DNA from: Qipengyuania gaetbuli
GTDB lineage: Bacteria > Pseudomonadota > Alphaproteobacteria > Sphingomonadales > Sphingomonadaceae
Direction: 5' to 3'
DNA length: 64,000 nucleotides
Assembly (NCBI RefSeq): GCF_009827315.1
Contig: NZ_WTYF01000004.1
Span: forward strand, 1,922,001-1,986,000
Shown here piece after piece: positions 1 through 8,920 of this stretch (the stretch's first letter is position 1; the number at the start of each line of letters is the position of its first letter). Both the position numbers and the translations under genes were made by a program. Under the pieces are notes generated by a model, which was not told where the DNA came from, ran no database searches, and saw only the letters and a list, made by a program, of their open reading frames with translations.

Positions 1-2
1 GT

Positions 3-275
3 GCGACCTTCGCGCGCAAGTCCTACCAGCTGGCCAACGACCCGCGCATCATGGGCGCGGCCATGGGTAGCCTGCCGGTGATGCTCGAACAGTTCGCCGC
101 AATGGAGGCCAAGATGGCTGCCGTCACCGCCGAACTCGGCGCCAAGCGCACCTATGCAACGCTCACCGCAGCGCAGAAGGAGCGGATCATGGGCCTTGCC
201 GGGCTGAGCGCGGAAGAGCTCGAACTGGGGATGCAGGTCGCCGCCGAAGCGGCTGCGGAACAGAACCCCTTCTGA
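3..275 (+). CDS. Partial hypothetical protein, C-terminal end
   Basis: The reading frame is open from the first bases of the window and stops at 273-275, so only the last 90 residues are visible and the start lies outside. The visible part is rich in Ala, Glu, Leu and Met and probably all helical, ending in a Glu/Ala-rich tail and Asn-Pro-Phe. No catalytic motif can be seen. It lies 41 bp upstream of the helicase gene on the same strand and may share its transcript. I do not recognise the family. Confidence 0.6.
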   Translation, partial: ATFARKSYQLANDPRIMGAAMGSLPVMLEQFAAMEAKMAAVTAELGAKRTYATLTAAQKERIMGLAGLSAEELELGMQVAAEAAAEQNPF

Positions 276-316
276 GGCGCGCGGGAACGCACTTCCATCC
301 GGCTCGCTCTGACAGC

Positions 317-2776
317 GTGAGCGACGTGTCCATCCCGCCGGAAATCGCAGACTGGTTCGCCGGTCGCGGCTGGTGCGTGCGCCGCCACCAGGCCGAAATG
401 CTCGCGGCGAGCGATGCCGGCGACCATGCCCTGTTGGTGGCGGATACGGGAGCGGGCAAGACGTTGGCGGGGTTCCTGCCGACGCTGGCCGATTTCACCC
501 CATCACGACTGGCCGGCGGCAAGCCGCACAAAGGGCTGCACACGCTCTACGTCTCGCCGCTGAAGGCGCTTGCCTATGACGTCCAACGAAACCTCCTGAC
601 CCCGATCGAGGAAATGGGGCTCCCGATAACGGTCGAAACGCGGAGCGGCGACACGCCGTCGGACCGCAAGCGCCGGCAGCGCCAGAAGCCGCCCAACGTG
701 TTGCTGACGACGCCCGAAAGCCTCTCGCTGCTGCTGTCCTTCCCAGACAGCTTCGCGCTGTTTGCGGGCCTCAAGCGGATCGTTATCGACGAGGTCCACG
801 CCTTCGCCACCGGCAAGCGGGGCGACTTGCTGGCGCTGGCCCTCGCGCGGCTGCAGGCGATCGCACCCGATATGCAGCGCGTGGCCCTGTCGGCCACCGT
901 CGCCAGTCCGGAAGCCTTTCGCGAATGGCTTGCCCCCTGGGGCGATCTCGATTCGGTGCGGCCGGTGGAAGGCGAGGAAGGCGCGCCGTCGGAAGTCGAA
1001 ATCCTGCTCCCCGATGAAGAGCGCGTGCCATGGGGCGGCCATGCGGCGACCTGGGCGATCCCGCAGCTTTACGAACAGATCCGCAGGAACCGCACCACGC
1101 TGGTCTTCACCAACACGCGTTTCCTTACCGAATACATCTTCCAGAACCTGTGGGACGTGAACGAGGACAAGCTGCCCATCGGTATCCACCACGGTTCGCT
1201 TTCCCGCGAGGCGCGGCGCAAGGTCGAAGGGGCGATGGCGCGCGGCGAGCTGCGTGCGCTCGTGGCGACCGCCAGCCTCGATCTTGGCGTGGACTGGGGC
1301 GATATCGACCTCGTCGTCCAGATGGGCGCTCCCAAGGGTTCATCGCGCCTGCTCCAGCGCATCGGGCGTGCCAACCACCGGCTCGACCAGCCCAGCCGCG
1401 CGCTGCTGGTGCCCGGCAACCGCTTCGAGTTCCTCGAGGCGACCGCGGCCAAGGAAGCGGTGGACGAGGGCCAGCGCGACGGCGAGGATTTCCGCCCCGG
1501 CGGCCTCGACGTGCTGGCGCAGCATGTCATGGCCTGCGCCTGTGCCGCCCCGTTCGAGGAGCAGGCGCTGCTGGCCGAAATCCGCTCCAGCCTCGCCTAT
1601 GCCTGGGTCGACGAGGAGGTGTGGCAGCGCGTGCTGACCTTCGTCGCCACGGGCGGCTATGCGCTGCGCGCCTACGACAAGTTCAAGCGCATCGTGCGCG
1701 ACCGTGAGGGCGTGTGGCGCCTCAGCCATCCCGAACAGGCGCAGCGGCACCGCATGAACGCCGGGATCATCATCGACAGCGAAATGCTCGACGTGCGCAT
1801 CAATGCCGGGCGCGGCAGGGGCGGGCGTAGCCTCGGCAAGGTGGAGGAACGCTTCGCCGCCTCGCTCAGCCCGGGCGATACTTTCGCCTTTGCCGGCATG
1901 AGCCTCGAAGTGGTCAAGCTGCAGGACATGGAGGTGGTGGTGAAGGCCGCCAAGGCATCTGCCATGATCCCGAGCTATGGCGGGGCGCGCATGCCGCTAA
2001 CGACCCACCTCGCGGACCGGGTGCGCGAGATGCTGGTGGACCGCGCAGGCTGGGCGCGCTTTCCCGACGACGTGCGCGAATGGCTGGAAGTGCAGGACTG
2101 GCGCAGCCGGATGCCGGGGCCGGGCCAGCTGCTGGTCGAAAGCTTCCCGCACGCCAAGCACCATTACAGCGTCTATTATACGTTCGAGGGTTGGAACGCG
2201 AACCAGAGCCTCGGCATGCTGATTACACGGCGCATGGAGGACCGGGGGCTGATGCCGGGCGGGTTTGTCGCCAACGATTATTCGCTAGCGGTCTGGGGGC
2301 TCAAGCCCGTCACCGATCCTGCGCCGCTGCTGTCGCCCGATATCCTGCAGGACGAATTCATCGAATGGGTGCAAAATTCGCACCTCCTGCGCCGCGCCTT
2401 TCGCGAAGTCGCGGTGATCGGCGGGTTGGTCGAACGCCAGCATCCGGGCAAGCGCAAGACCGGCAAGCAGGTCACCTTCTCGACCGACCTTATCTACGAC
2501 GTGCTGCGCAAGTACGAGCCCGACCATGTCTTGCTCGAGGCGGCCTGGGCCGACGCGCGCACGCGGATGACCGACGTGGGCCGCCTCGGCAATCTGCTCG
2601 ACCGATCGGCAGAGCAGCTGGTCCATGTCGAGCTCGACCGGGTCAGTCCGCTGGCCGTACCCGTCATGGTCATGATCGGGCGCGAGGCGACACCGCAGGG
2701 CTCGGTCGACGACGAATTGCTGCTCGAGGCGGAGAGCCTTGCGGGCGCAGCGATGCGGGTCGACGATTTGCCCTAG
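317..2776 (+). CDS. Ligase-associated DNA damage response DEXH-box helicase (Lhr-like)
   Basis: This is an 819-residue superfamily 2 helicase of the Lhr-core type. Walker A is ADTGAGKT at about 42-49, the DEVH box is at 158-161, a SAT motif is near 191, and the arginine-finger motif QRIGRANHR is near 346. The C-terminal half matches the DEAD/H-associated region of the family in length and character. Family members work with a 3'-5' exonuclease, a metallophosphoesterase and an ATP-dependent DNA ligase in DNA repair, but none of these partners lies downstream here. The start is GTG at 317 with only a weak ribosome binding site. Its stop overlaps by 4 bp the stop of the convergent exbD gene. Confidence 0.9.
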   Translation: MSDVSIPPEIADWFAGRGWCVRRHQAEMLAASDAGDHALLVADTGAGKTLAGFLPTLADFTPSRLAGGKPHKGLHTLYVSPLKALAYDVQRNLLTPIEEMGLPITVETRSGDTPSDRKRRQRQKPPNVLLTTPESLSLLLSFPDSFALFAGLKRIVIDEVHAFATGKRGDLLALALARLQAIAPDMQRVALSATVASPEAFREWLAPWGDLDSVRPVEGEEGAPSEVEILLPDEERVPWGGHAATWAIPQLYEQIRRNRTTLVFTNTRFLTEYIFQNLWDVNEDKLPIGIHHGSLSREARRKVEGAMARGELRALVATASLDLGVDWGDIDLVVQMGAPKGSSRLLQRIGRANHRLDQPSRALLVPGNRFEFLEATAAKEAVDEGQRDGEDFRPGGLDVLAQHVMACACAAPFEEQALLAEIRSSLAYAWVDEEVWQRVLTFVATGGYALRAYDKFKRIVRDREGVWRLSHPEQAQRHRMNAGIIIDSEMLDVRINAGRGRGGRSLGKVEERFAASLSPGDTFAFAGMSLEVVKLQDMEVVVKAAKASAMIPSYGGARMPLTTHLADRVREMLVDRAGWARFPDDVREWLEVQDWRSRMPGPGQLLVESFPHAKHHYSVYYTFEGWNANQSLGMLITRRMEDRGLMPGGFVANDYSLAVWGLKPVTDPAPLLSPDILQDEFIEWVQNSHLLRRAFREVAVIGGLVERQHPGKRKTGKQVTFSTDLIYDVLRKYEPDHVLLEAAWADARTRMTDVGRLGNLLDRSAEQLVHVELDRVSPLAVPVMVMIGREATPQGSVDDELLLEAESLAGAAMRVDDLP

Positions 2777-3210
2777 TTGGGGACGTTGCTGCCGAATTCG
2801 CGATACTTCTCGTTCCCGACGAAAGCGAAGCGCGTCACGCCGGCGTCCTTGATGAGCGCGATGGTGCGGGCCGAGGCCTCGTAGCTGGAGAAGGCGTGCG
2901 GCTCGAAGCGCAGGAGCGGTTCCTCGGGCATGTCCGCACCGGCGGCGAGCTGGTTGAGAAGCTGCTGCCGGTCCAACTCGGCACCGTTCCAGTAGAGGCG
3001 GTCCTGCGCGTCGATGGTGACGACGTTGACGTCCCTGATCTCCTCGGTCGCGCCGCCCGACGGCAGCGGAATTTGCAGCGCATGGGTCGCGATGGGGATC
3101 ACCATGATGAACATGATCAGCAGGACCAGCATGACATCGATCAGCGGCGTGATGTTCATGTCGCCCATAGGCCGGCCGGCCGGAGCAAGGGTACGCGAGG
3201 GATAAGGCAT
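2773..3210 (-). CDS. exbD: ExbD/TolR family biopolymer transport protein (third copy)
   Basis: This 145-residue inner-membrane protein has a short cytoplasmic N-terminus, one membrane segment (about 22-42) and a periplasmic domain. The conserved membrane aspartate that carries protons in ExbD is D25, in the motif NITPLIDVML. I chose the ATG at 3208-3210 because a strong AGGAGGAG sits just upstream; a longer reading frame to 3243 lacks one. It is the last gene of the tonB-exbB-exbD-exbD-exbD group but lies beyond a terminator (3291-3323), so it may be expressed at a lower level or separately. Its periplasmic part resembles the neighbouring copy at 3345-3791 (shared SYEASAR and GVT-F-FVGNE-YR-FG), suggesting duplication. 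Confidence 0.9.
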   Translation of the reverse strand: MPYPSRTLAPAGRPMGDMNITPLIDVMLVLLIMFIMVIPIATHALQIPLPSGGATEEIRDVNVVTIDAQDRLYWNGAELDRQQLLNQLAAGADMPEEPLLRFEPHAFSSYEASARTIALIKDAGVTRFAFVGNEKYREFGSNVPN

Positions 3211-3290
3211 GCTTCTCCTCCTTTGCATGAGACAAGATAACATACCATAGAATTGGAGTAGGACAAGTTAGCGCCGAATTTCCCGCAGGC

Positions 3291-3323
3291 AAAAGAAAAG
3301 GGGCGGATCGCTCCGCCCCTTTC
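3291..3323 (-). terminator. Rho-independent terminator after the second exbD
   Basis: A perfect 10-bp stem (3298-3307 pairing with 3312-3321) with a 4-base loop is followed, read on the minus strand, by a T-rich run. It lies 21 bp after the stop of the exbD at 3345-3791. It should end most transcripts of the tonB operon before the last exbD, or attenuate them. Confidence 0.85.
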
Positions 3324-3344
3324 CCATGTTCCGATTGTCCGGCG

Positions 3345-3791
3345 TTACTGGGCCGAAGCCGACTTGCCGAAGGTGCGGTAACGTTCGTTACCGACGAAGC
3401 CGAACTTGGTCACGCCGCTCGACTTGATGATCTGAAGCACGCGGGCCGAAGCTTCGTAGCTGGCCAAGGCTTCCGGCTCGAACTGCAGTTCGGGTTCCGG
3501 ATTGATGGTCAGCGACTGCGCGAGCAGGTTCACCAGATCGCCTTCCTGGATCACTTCACCGTTCCAGAGCAGTTCGTCACCCTGCGTGATGACGAGCTTG
3601 TTCTTGTCCGGCTCCACCGTGACCGGGGGCGGGTTGGGGTTCGGTTGCGGAAGGTCGATGTCGACCGAGTGGGTCGCCACCGGGATGGTGATGATGAACA
3701 TGATGAGGAGAACGAGCAGGACGTCGATAAGCGGCGTCATGTTCATTTCCATCATCGGCGCGCCATCATCCTTGCCGCCTGACATTGCCAT
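3345..3791 (-). CDS. exbD: ExbD/TolR family biopolymer transport protein (second copy)
   Basis: This 148-residue ExbD-type subunit of the TonB energising complex has the motif NMTPLIDVLLVLLIMF at about 17-32, with the proton-carrying aspartate at D23. After the single membrane segment comes a Pro-rich linker (PQPNPNPPP) and a periplasmic domain. It lies 36 bp downstream of another exbD on the same strand and is followed by a clear terminator. With ExbB it should convert proton motive force into movement of TonB. The presence of three non-identical ExbDs suggests hetero-oligomers or specialised roles, which is inference. Confidence 0.92.
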   Translation of the reverse strand: MAMSGGKDDGAPMMEMNMTPLIDVLLVLLIMFIITIPVATHSVDIDLPQPNPNPPPVTVEPDKNKLVITQGDELLWNGEVIQEGDLVNLLAQSLTINPEPELQFEPEALASYEASARVLQIIKSSGVTKFGFVGNERYRTFGKSASAQ

Positions 3792-3827
3792 GAGGGTATC
3801 TCCCTAGAAATTCGGGCTCGAAGCCGG

Positions 3828-4358
3828 TCAGCCGTTCGGGTCGACCGGGTTCGAGATGAAGCCGACGGTCGGGTAACCGGCCGCCTGCACGTTGTAGATC
3901 GCCCCTGCGACGCACGACCAGGGAGCATTCACGTCGCCGCGAATGTGGACCTGCGGGATCGCTTCGGGATCTTCCATGATCGCTTCGGGTCCACCGTAGC
4001 GCTGAACGATCTGGTCGAGGCGTTCGAATGCCTGGTCGTAGAGCTCTTCAGACGTCACCGGCGTGGTGTTGTTGAAGTACACGCGGCATTCGCCGTTGCG
4101 TGCAGCCCCTTCGAACCCGGCCTCGCCCGCGCTGCGGCCTGCAGCGTCGGTCGTGCTGACCGTCAGGAGCAGGTTCTCGACCTTATCCTTCGATTCGATC
4201 GACTCGAAGATCGGGATCTCGAGCTTCTCGATCGTCTGGATCGCGACCGGGACCGCGATAAGGAAGATGATCAGAAGCACCAGCATCACGTCCACGAGCG
4301 GGGTGGTGTTGATGTCCGACATCGGCGTTTCCGCGCTGCCGCCTACTGAAACCGCCAT
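3828..4358 (-). CDS. exbD: ExbD/TolR family biopolymer transport protein (first copy, long)
   Basis: This 176-residue ExbD family protein has the motif NTTPLVDVML with D23 in the single membrane segment. It is longer than the two downstream copies and has a different periplasmic domain, including an inserted stretch and two cysteines (in GECRVYF and PWSCVAG) that could form a disulfide. It is the first exbD after exbB, with a 78-bp gap. Its distance from the other two copies suggests an older duplication and perhaps a separate interaction surface with TonB or the cell wall. Confidence 0.9.
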   Translation of the reverse strand: MAVSVGGSAETPMSDINTTPLVDVMLVLLIIFLIAVPVAIQTIEKLEIPIFESIESKDKVENLLLTVSTTDAAGRSAGEAGFEGAARNGECRVYFNNTTPVTSEELYDQAFERLDQIVQRYGGPEAIMEDPEAIPQVHIRGDVNAPWSCVAGAIYNVQAAGYPTVGFISNPVDPNG

Positions 4359-4436
4359 CTTGTGTCCTGTCCGTAGCTAAAACTTATCGACTGCTTGCGG
4401 GAATGGCGGGGACCGTCAGGCCCCCGCCGATCCAGC

Positions 4437-5213
4437 TTACTTCTTGACCGTGGTGCCGGCCGGAGCAGCGGCAGCCTTGCCAGCCTGCTGGGTCGAAGTC
4501 GCGGTCATCACTGCCGGGCGGATCTTGCCGTCCGAGCTGATGTTGGCGAGCAGGTCGGTGGTGAAACCGGTCATCAGTTCGGCGATGCGACGGTTACGGC
4601 TCTGCAGCCAGTTGTAGGCGAACACGGCCGGAACGGCGACGAGCAGACCGATGGCGGTCATGATCAGTGCTTCACCGACCGGGCCGGCGACCTTGTCGAT
4701 CGATGCCGAACCGGCAGCGCCGATGTTGATCAGAGCGCGGTAGATACCGATAACCGTACCGAGCAGACCGACGAACGGTGCGGTTGCACCGACGGTCGCG
4801 AGGAACGGCAGGCCGCCTGCGAGCTTGGCGTTGATGCTGGCTTCCGAACGAGCGAGCGAGCCGTGCAGCCAGTCGTGGGCTTCGAGGCTGTCGCCCATCT
4901 GGTGGTGGCTGTCGCGAGCCTTGACGGCATCGTCGACCAGCTGGCGCCATGCGCTGTTCTTGTCCAGCTTCTTCGCGCCTTCGTCGAGGGTGGTTGCACG
5001 CCAGAAGTTCTGACGGACGCCCTTGAACTGGTTCATCACCTTCTGCTGTTCGAACAGCTTGGTGAAGAGGATGTAGAACGAACCCACCGACATGATGATC
5101 ATGACGGAGAGAATGAACCAGGCAACGAAACCGCCCTGTTCCATGGCTTCCCAGAAGCCGAAAGAGGTCTGCGGAGCAGCATCGCCCGCCGCGGCAAGAA
5201 GTTCGATAATCAT
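4437..5213 (-). CDS. exbB: MotA/TolQ/ExbB proton channel family protein
   Basis: This 258-residue inner-membrane protein is the proton-channel partner of ExbD and TonB. Three membrane segments are visible: near residues 30-50 (FVAWFILSVMIIMSVGSFYI), around 140-160 and around 180-200. The last two carry the Gly/Ala/Pro-rich signature of the family (TVGATAPFVGLLGTVIGIYRA and ALIMTAIGLLVAVPAVFAYN). The C-terminal tail is Ala/Thr/Lys-rich and probably cytoplasmic. It lies 52 bp after tonB and before three exbD genes, which gives its role clearly: energising outer-membrane TonB-dependent receptors. Confidence 0.93.
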   Translation of the reverse strand: MIIELLAAAGDAAPQTSFGFWEAMEQGGFVAWFILSVMIIMSVGSFYILFTKLFEQQKVMNQFKGVRQNFWRATTLDEGAKKLDKNSAWRQLVDDAVKARDSHHQMGDSLEAHDWLHGSLARSEASINAKLAGGLPFLATVGATAPFVGLLGTVIGIYRALINIGAAGSASIDKVAGPVGEALIMTAIGLLVAVPAVFAYNWLQSRNRRIAELMTGFTTDLLANISSDGKIRPAVMTATSTQQAGKAAAAPAGTTVKK

Positions 5214-5265
5214 AGCGAGTAATCCTCTTAGGTAATTGCTTTCAGGCCCAAGACCGGGCGGATTC

Positions 5266-5934
5266 TTAGTTCAAACGGTAGCTGATCGTACGCACGTCGC
5301 TGTCGGGAATCGGGTTCCCGTTCTGGTCCAGCGCCGGATCGTAGCGGGCGTAACGGCTCATGCCGTCGCAGGCTGCAGCGTCGAGGTCGGCATTGCCGCT
5401 CGAAGCAGAGACCGAACAGGCCGAGACACGGCCGTCGGGTCCTACAGTGACGCGCACGGTCACGTTGCCCTCGATGCCATCGCGTTCCGCACGACGCGGA
5501 TAGTTGCGCTGGATTCGGGCAGCCCAGCCGCTGAGGCCCTTCGGCGTCGCTTCACGCGACTTGTTGACGGGCGGCGGAGCGGGCGGAGCCGGCGGAGCGG
5601 GCGGCGGAATCCGGACCGCGGGCGGTGCCGGCGGCGGAATCGTCGTCTGCGTACGGATCGGGGGCGGCGTCGTCGCGATATTGATCGGCGGCGGCGGGGC
5701 CACCGGCGGCGGCGGGGCCGTTTCGGGAATATCTTCCGGCGGCGGCGGCTCGTCCTCGGGCTCCGGCGGCGGTGGTTCTTCCACGTCGATCGTGGTCACG
5801 CGTTCGACAACCGACTTGGCCACATCGAGTGCCAGGCCGGTGATCAGTGCGTAACCGAGTCCTATGTGGATGAGGGCAACGATGATGATCGCAACGATGC
5901 GATTGCCACTCATCTCTTGGTCAGCATAAGCCAT
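5266..5934 (-). CDS. tonB: TonB family energy transducer
   Basis: This 222-residue protein has a cytoplasmic N-terminus, one membrane anchor (about 12-34), a long Pro-rich periplasmic linker (about 50-125, many Pro with Glu, Asp, Ile and Ala) and a C-terminal TonB domain. The C-terminal domain contains the family pattern YPRRAERDGIEGNVTVRV near 145 and a pair of cysteines (in SACSVSAS and DAAACDGM). It spans the periplasm and passes energy from ExbBD to outer-membrane receptors such as the one at 30542-33301. It is first in the minus-strand operon; a GGAG lies about 12 bp before the ATG. Confidence 0.93.
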   Translation of the reverse strand: MAYADQEMSGNRIVAIIIVALIHIGLGYALITGLALDVAKSVVERVTTIDVEEPPPPEPEDEPPPPEDIPETAPPPPVAPPPPINIATTPPPIRTQTTIPPPAPPAVRIPPPAPPAPPAPPPVNKSREATPKGLSGWAARIQRNYPRRAERDGIEGNVTVRVTVGPDGRVSACSVSASSGNADLDAAACDGMSRYARYDPALDQNGNPIPDSDVRTISYRLN

Positions 5935-6306
5935 TCGGTTGCATCACTCCATCGTGTCTGCCCGATTCGCACCGGGCCGTTCTGGCGCCGTGGGGGGTGG
6001 CTTACTCAACCGTAATCCCGACGCCGAATTCCATTTTTCACACGTGCATTACCCTAGGGGTAACGACGGTGCAGGCCTTTGGCTGTTCCCGAAAAAATCC
6101 GCAAGTGGACCCATTCAGGCAATATTGTATCATTCGCCCGGCTCTGGCCATCCCCTTAGCTGCGATGCCAGATAGGGGCAAACGCTTTATCGGTTAACGG
6201 CGGATTCACGGCACCGCTGGAAGGTATGACCGTTATCGCCGAATCCATGGCATATTGAGCCATGCCTGAGAAAAGCGCCCGAGAAATCACGAGGTTCGTC
6301 CCGATC
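5935..6306. promoter_or_regulatory. Intergenic region between divergent tonB and a secreted-protein gene
   Basis: About 370 bp without a convincing gene. It must hold the tonB promoter (minus strand) and that of the downstream plus-strand gene. The visible structure is a small dyad TACCC-TAG-GGGTA at about 6047-6062 and an AT-rich patch after it. I could not identify a Fur or RirA box with confidence. Short open frames here have no ribosome binding site or family signature. Confidence 0.4.
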
Positions 6307-7131
6307 ATGCTTCCCCGACATATACTTGCCTGCGCCGCCGTCCTCGCGATCGCGACTCCGGCCGCCGCGCAGCAGGCTGCCCCGGCGCCGCTCACCTATG
6401 CCGACCTCGTCGACCTGGCCGACGGCACGCCGCTGGTGATCAAGGCGCAGATTCGCAAGCAGGCGACGGTGGAGCCCGAGCGGGCCCGCGGTCTCGCGCC
6501 AGGCCATGCCCGCCTTTACATCGAGGCACGCACCTCGGCGCTCATTTCGGGCACCGTGCCGGTCGGCGAGGAACTGCGCTATCTCGTCGACGTGCCGCTC
6601 GATGCCAAGGGCAAGCCGCCCAAGCTGAAAAAGCAGGAAGTGCTGCTGTTCGCGCGCCCCGTCGCCGGTCGCCCGGGTGAAATCCAGCTGGTCGATAGCG
6701 GGGCGCAACTGCCCTATTCGCCGGAGCTCGAAACGCGCCTGCGGCCGATCCTGACCGACCTCCTCGCCGCTGATGCACCTCCTGCAGTCACCGGTATCAG
6801 CGACGCGCTGGCCGTCGAAGGGACGCTGGTGGGCGAATCGGAAACCCAGCTCTTCCTCGACACGGCGAACGACGGGCCGGTGTCCGTCACCATCGTGCGC
6901 CGCCCCGGACAGGCTCCGCGCTGGGGCGTGTCCTGGACCGAGATCGTCGACCAGTCCGCCCGCGCGCCGCGCGCCGGCACCATCGCCTGGTATCGCCTCG
7001 CCTGCAGCCTTCCCGCCGAACTGCCCGGCAGCGCGAACCTGTCGCGCGATGCGGGTGCAAGGGCGTTGGCGGCACGCGACTATGCCTTCGTGATCGACCA
7101 GCTCGGCCCGTGCGAGCGCACGCGGAACTGA
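6307..7131 (+). CDS. Secreted hypothetical protein
   Basis: A signal peptide is visible at MLPRHILACAAVLAIATP followed by AAAQ, so the mature protein of about 250 residues should be periplasmic or surface exposed. I chose the ATG at 6307 because it gives a normal signal peptide; an in-frame ATG at 6262 would add 15 charged residues. The mature part mixes beta-rich and Arg/Ala-rich stretches and ends with two cysteines (in RLACSL and GPCERT) that may pair. I do not recognise an enzyme motif. It stands alone, 69 bp before the thioesterase gene on the same strand. Confidence 0.7.
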   Translation: MLPRHILACAAVLAIATPAAAQQAAPAPLTYADLVDLADGTPLVIKAQIRKQATVEPERARGLAPGHARLYIEARTSALISGTVPVGEELRYLVDVPLDAKGKPPKLKKQEVLLFARPVAGRPGEIQLVDSGAQLPYSPELETRLRPILTDLLAADAPPAVTGISDALAVEGTLVGESETQLFLDTANDGPVSVTIVRRPGQAPRWGVSWTEIVDQSARAPRAGTIAWYRLACSLPAELPGSANLSRDAGARALAARDYAFVIDQLGPCERTRN

Positions 7132-7200
7132 AAGCGCGCTTAGGCCTGCCAAAGACAAACTGGTTCACCTCGCCGCCCTGCCTGCGCTAGGCGGGGCGGC

Positions 7201-7620
7201 ATGAAGCCCTTTTCCCATACCTTCCGCGTGCGTTACGCCGAGGTCGACCCGCAGAGCGTCGTCTTCAATTCGCGCTATCTCGAATATGCCGACCTGCTGG
7301 TCAGCGAGTTCTTCCGCGAAGCGCGCGAGGAGCGGGGGATGCCCGCCGATGTCGAGTTCCACGTCCGCCGGGCAGAGGTCGATTACCTCGCGCCCATCCG
7401 CTTGGAAGAACTGATCGAGGGCCGCCTGACGATCGAACGCATCGGCAATTCCAGCATGGAAACGCTGGTGACCTTGCACGGCGCGGAAACGGGCGACCTG
7501 CGCGCGGAAATGCGTCTGCTCACCGTCCATGTCGACCTGCCCGAAGGACGCCCGACGCCGGTTCCCGATGCCGTGCGCACTGCCTTCGGCTTCCCGGCGC
7601 GGGAGGCTGTCCATGGCTGA
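7201..7620 (+). CDS. Acyl-CoA thioesterase, 4-hydroxybenzoyl-CoA thioesterase (hot-dog) family
   Basis: This 139-residue protein has a hot-dog fold. The N-terminal pattern RYAEVDPQSVVFNSRYLEY (about 11-29) is that of the YbgC/4HBT group, where the aspartate (D16) is catalytic. It probably hydrolyses acyl-CoA thioesters in the cytoplasm; the substrate cannot be told from sequence. The stop overlaps the start of homoserine dehydrogenase by 8 bp, so the two are translationally coupled, although no metabolic link between them is obvious. Confidence 0.85.
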   Translation: MKPFSHTFRVRYAEVDPQSVVFNSRYLEYADLLVSEFFREAREERGMPADVEFHVRRAEVDYLAPIRLEELIEGRLTIERIGNSSMETLVTLHGAETGDLRAEMRLLTVHVDLPEGRPTPVPDAVRTAFGFPAREAVHG

Positions 7621-8920
7621 TCCGCTGCGCATCGCGCTTGCCGGCCTCGGCACAGTAGGCACCGGCGTAATCCGCCTGATCGAGACCAACCGCGACATGA
7701 TCGCGGCGCGTGCCGGCAGGCCGATCGAGATTACCGCGGTGACCGCGCGCGATCGCGGCCGGGACCGCGGCGTCGACCTGTCGCCCTATGGCTGGGTCGA
7801 CAACATGCATGCCATGGCCGAACGCGCCGATGTCGATGTCGTGGTCGAGCTGGTCGGAGGGTCGGACGGTCCGGCCCTGACGCTCGCCCGCGCCGCGCTC
7901 GATGCGGGCAAGGGCTTCGTCACCGCGAACAAGGCGATGGTCGCCCACCACGGCCTCGAACTGGCCGAACTCGCCGCGATCAAGTCCGCCCCCTTCGCTT
8001 TCGAGGCGGCGGTCGCGGGCGGCATCCCGGTGGTCAAGGGGCTGCGCGAAGGCACGGCGGCCAATGCGCTCAACCGGATTTACGGCATCCTCAACGGCAC
8101 CTGCAATTACGTGCTCTCGGAGATGGAGCGCACCGGCGCCGATTTCGACGACATGCTCCGCGCCGCGCAGGAGAAGGGCTATGCCGAGGCTGACCCTGCC
8201 TTCGATATCGAGGGCGTGGACGCAGCTCACAAGCTCGCCATCCTGGCCGCCATCGGGTTCGGCACGCGGATCGATTTCGACGCCGTGCGCACCGAAGGCA
8301 TCACCAAGGTGCGTGCCTCGGACATCGCGCAGGCCGATGCGCTGGGCTACGTGGTCCGGCTGGTCGGCACTGCCGCCTTCGACGAAAGCGGCGACGAGCC
8401 GCGCCTGCTCCAGCGCGTGCGGCCCTGCCTCGTCCCGTTCCGCCATCCGCTGGCCGCCGTGACGGGCCCGACCAATGCAGTCGTGGCGGAAGGCGATTTT
8501 TCGGGACGGCTGCTGTTCCAGGGCGCAGGCGCGGGCGACAAGCCGACCGCCAGCGCCGTGGTAGCCGACCTCATCGAGATCGCGCGCGGGCAGAGCGGGG
8601 CGCCGTTCTCCGTGCCGGTCACGGCGCTGCGCGAATGCGCGCCCGCCGATCCGGGTCAGCGCGTGGGCCGCGACTACATCCGCTTCACCGTGGCCGACCG
8701 CCCGGGCGTGCTGGCAGAAATCACCGCTGCGATGCGCGATGCGGGCGTCTCCATCGAAAGCCTGATCCAGCGCGGCCGCGACCACGAGGGCGGCGAGGTG
8801 CAGGTGGCGATGGTCACCCACGAGGGGCCGGAGCGCTGCGTCGACGAGGCGCTGGCGCTGCTCGACGGCTCGCCTAGCCTGACGGCTCCGCCTCTGGTGA
8901 TGCCGATCCTGAAGGACTGA
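7613..8920 (+). CDS. hom: Homoserine dehydrogenase
   Basis: This 435-residue enzyme reduces aspartate semialdehyde to homoserine with NAD(P)H, at the branch to threonine, methionine and isoleucine. A Rossmann motif GLGTVGTG is at 11-18. The central part has the family signature (NGTCNYVLSEM, and GYAEADPAFDIEGVDAAHK). A C-terminal ACT domain starts near 355 (FTVADRPGVLAEITAAM), consistent with feedback control by an amino acid, usually threonine. The chosen ATG has GGGAGG 7 bp upstream and overlaps the thioesterase stop. Its 3' end overlaps by 47 bp the convergent gene at 8874-9500. Confidence 0.96.
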   Translation: MADPLRIALAGLGTVGTGVIRLIETNRDMIAARAGRPIEITAVTARDRGRDRGVDLSPYGWVDNMHAMAERADVDVVVELVGGSDGPALTLARAALDAGKGFVTANKAMVAHHGLELAELAAIKSAPFAFEAAVAGGIPVVKGLREGTAANALNRIYGILNGTCNYVLSEMERTGADFDDMLRAAQEKGYAEADPAFDIEGVDAAHKLAILAAIGFGTRIDFDAVRTEGITKVRASDIAQADALGYVVRLVGTAAFDESGDEPRLLQRVRPCLVPFRHPLAAVTGPTNAVVAEGDFSGRLLFQGAGAGDKPTASAVVADLIEIARGQSGAPFSVPVTALRECAPADPGQRVGRDYIRFTVADRPGVLAEITAAMRDAGVSIESLIQRGRDHEGGEVQVAMVTHEGPERCVDEALALLDGSPSLTAPPLVMPILKD

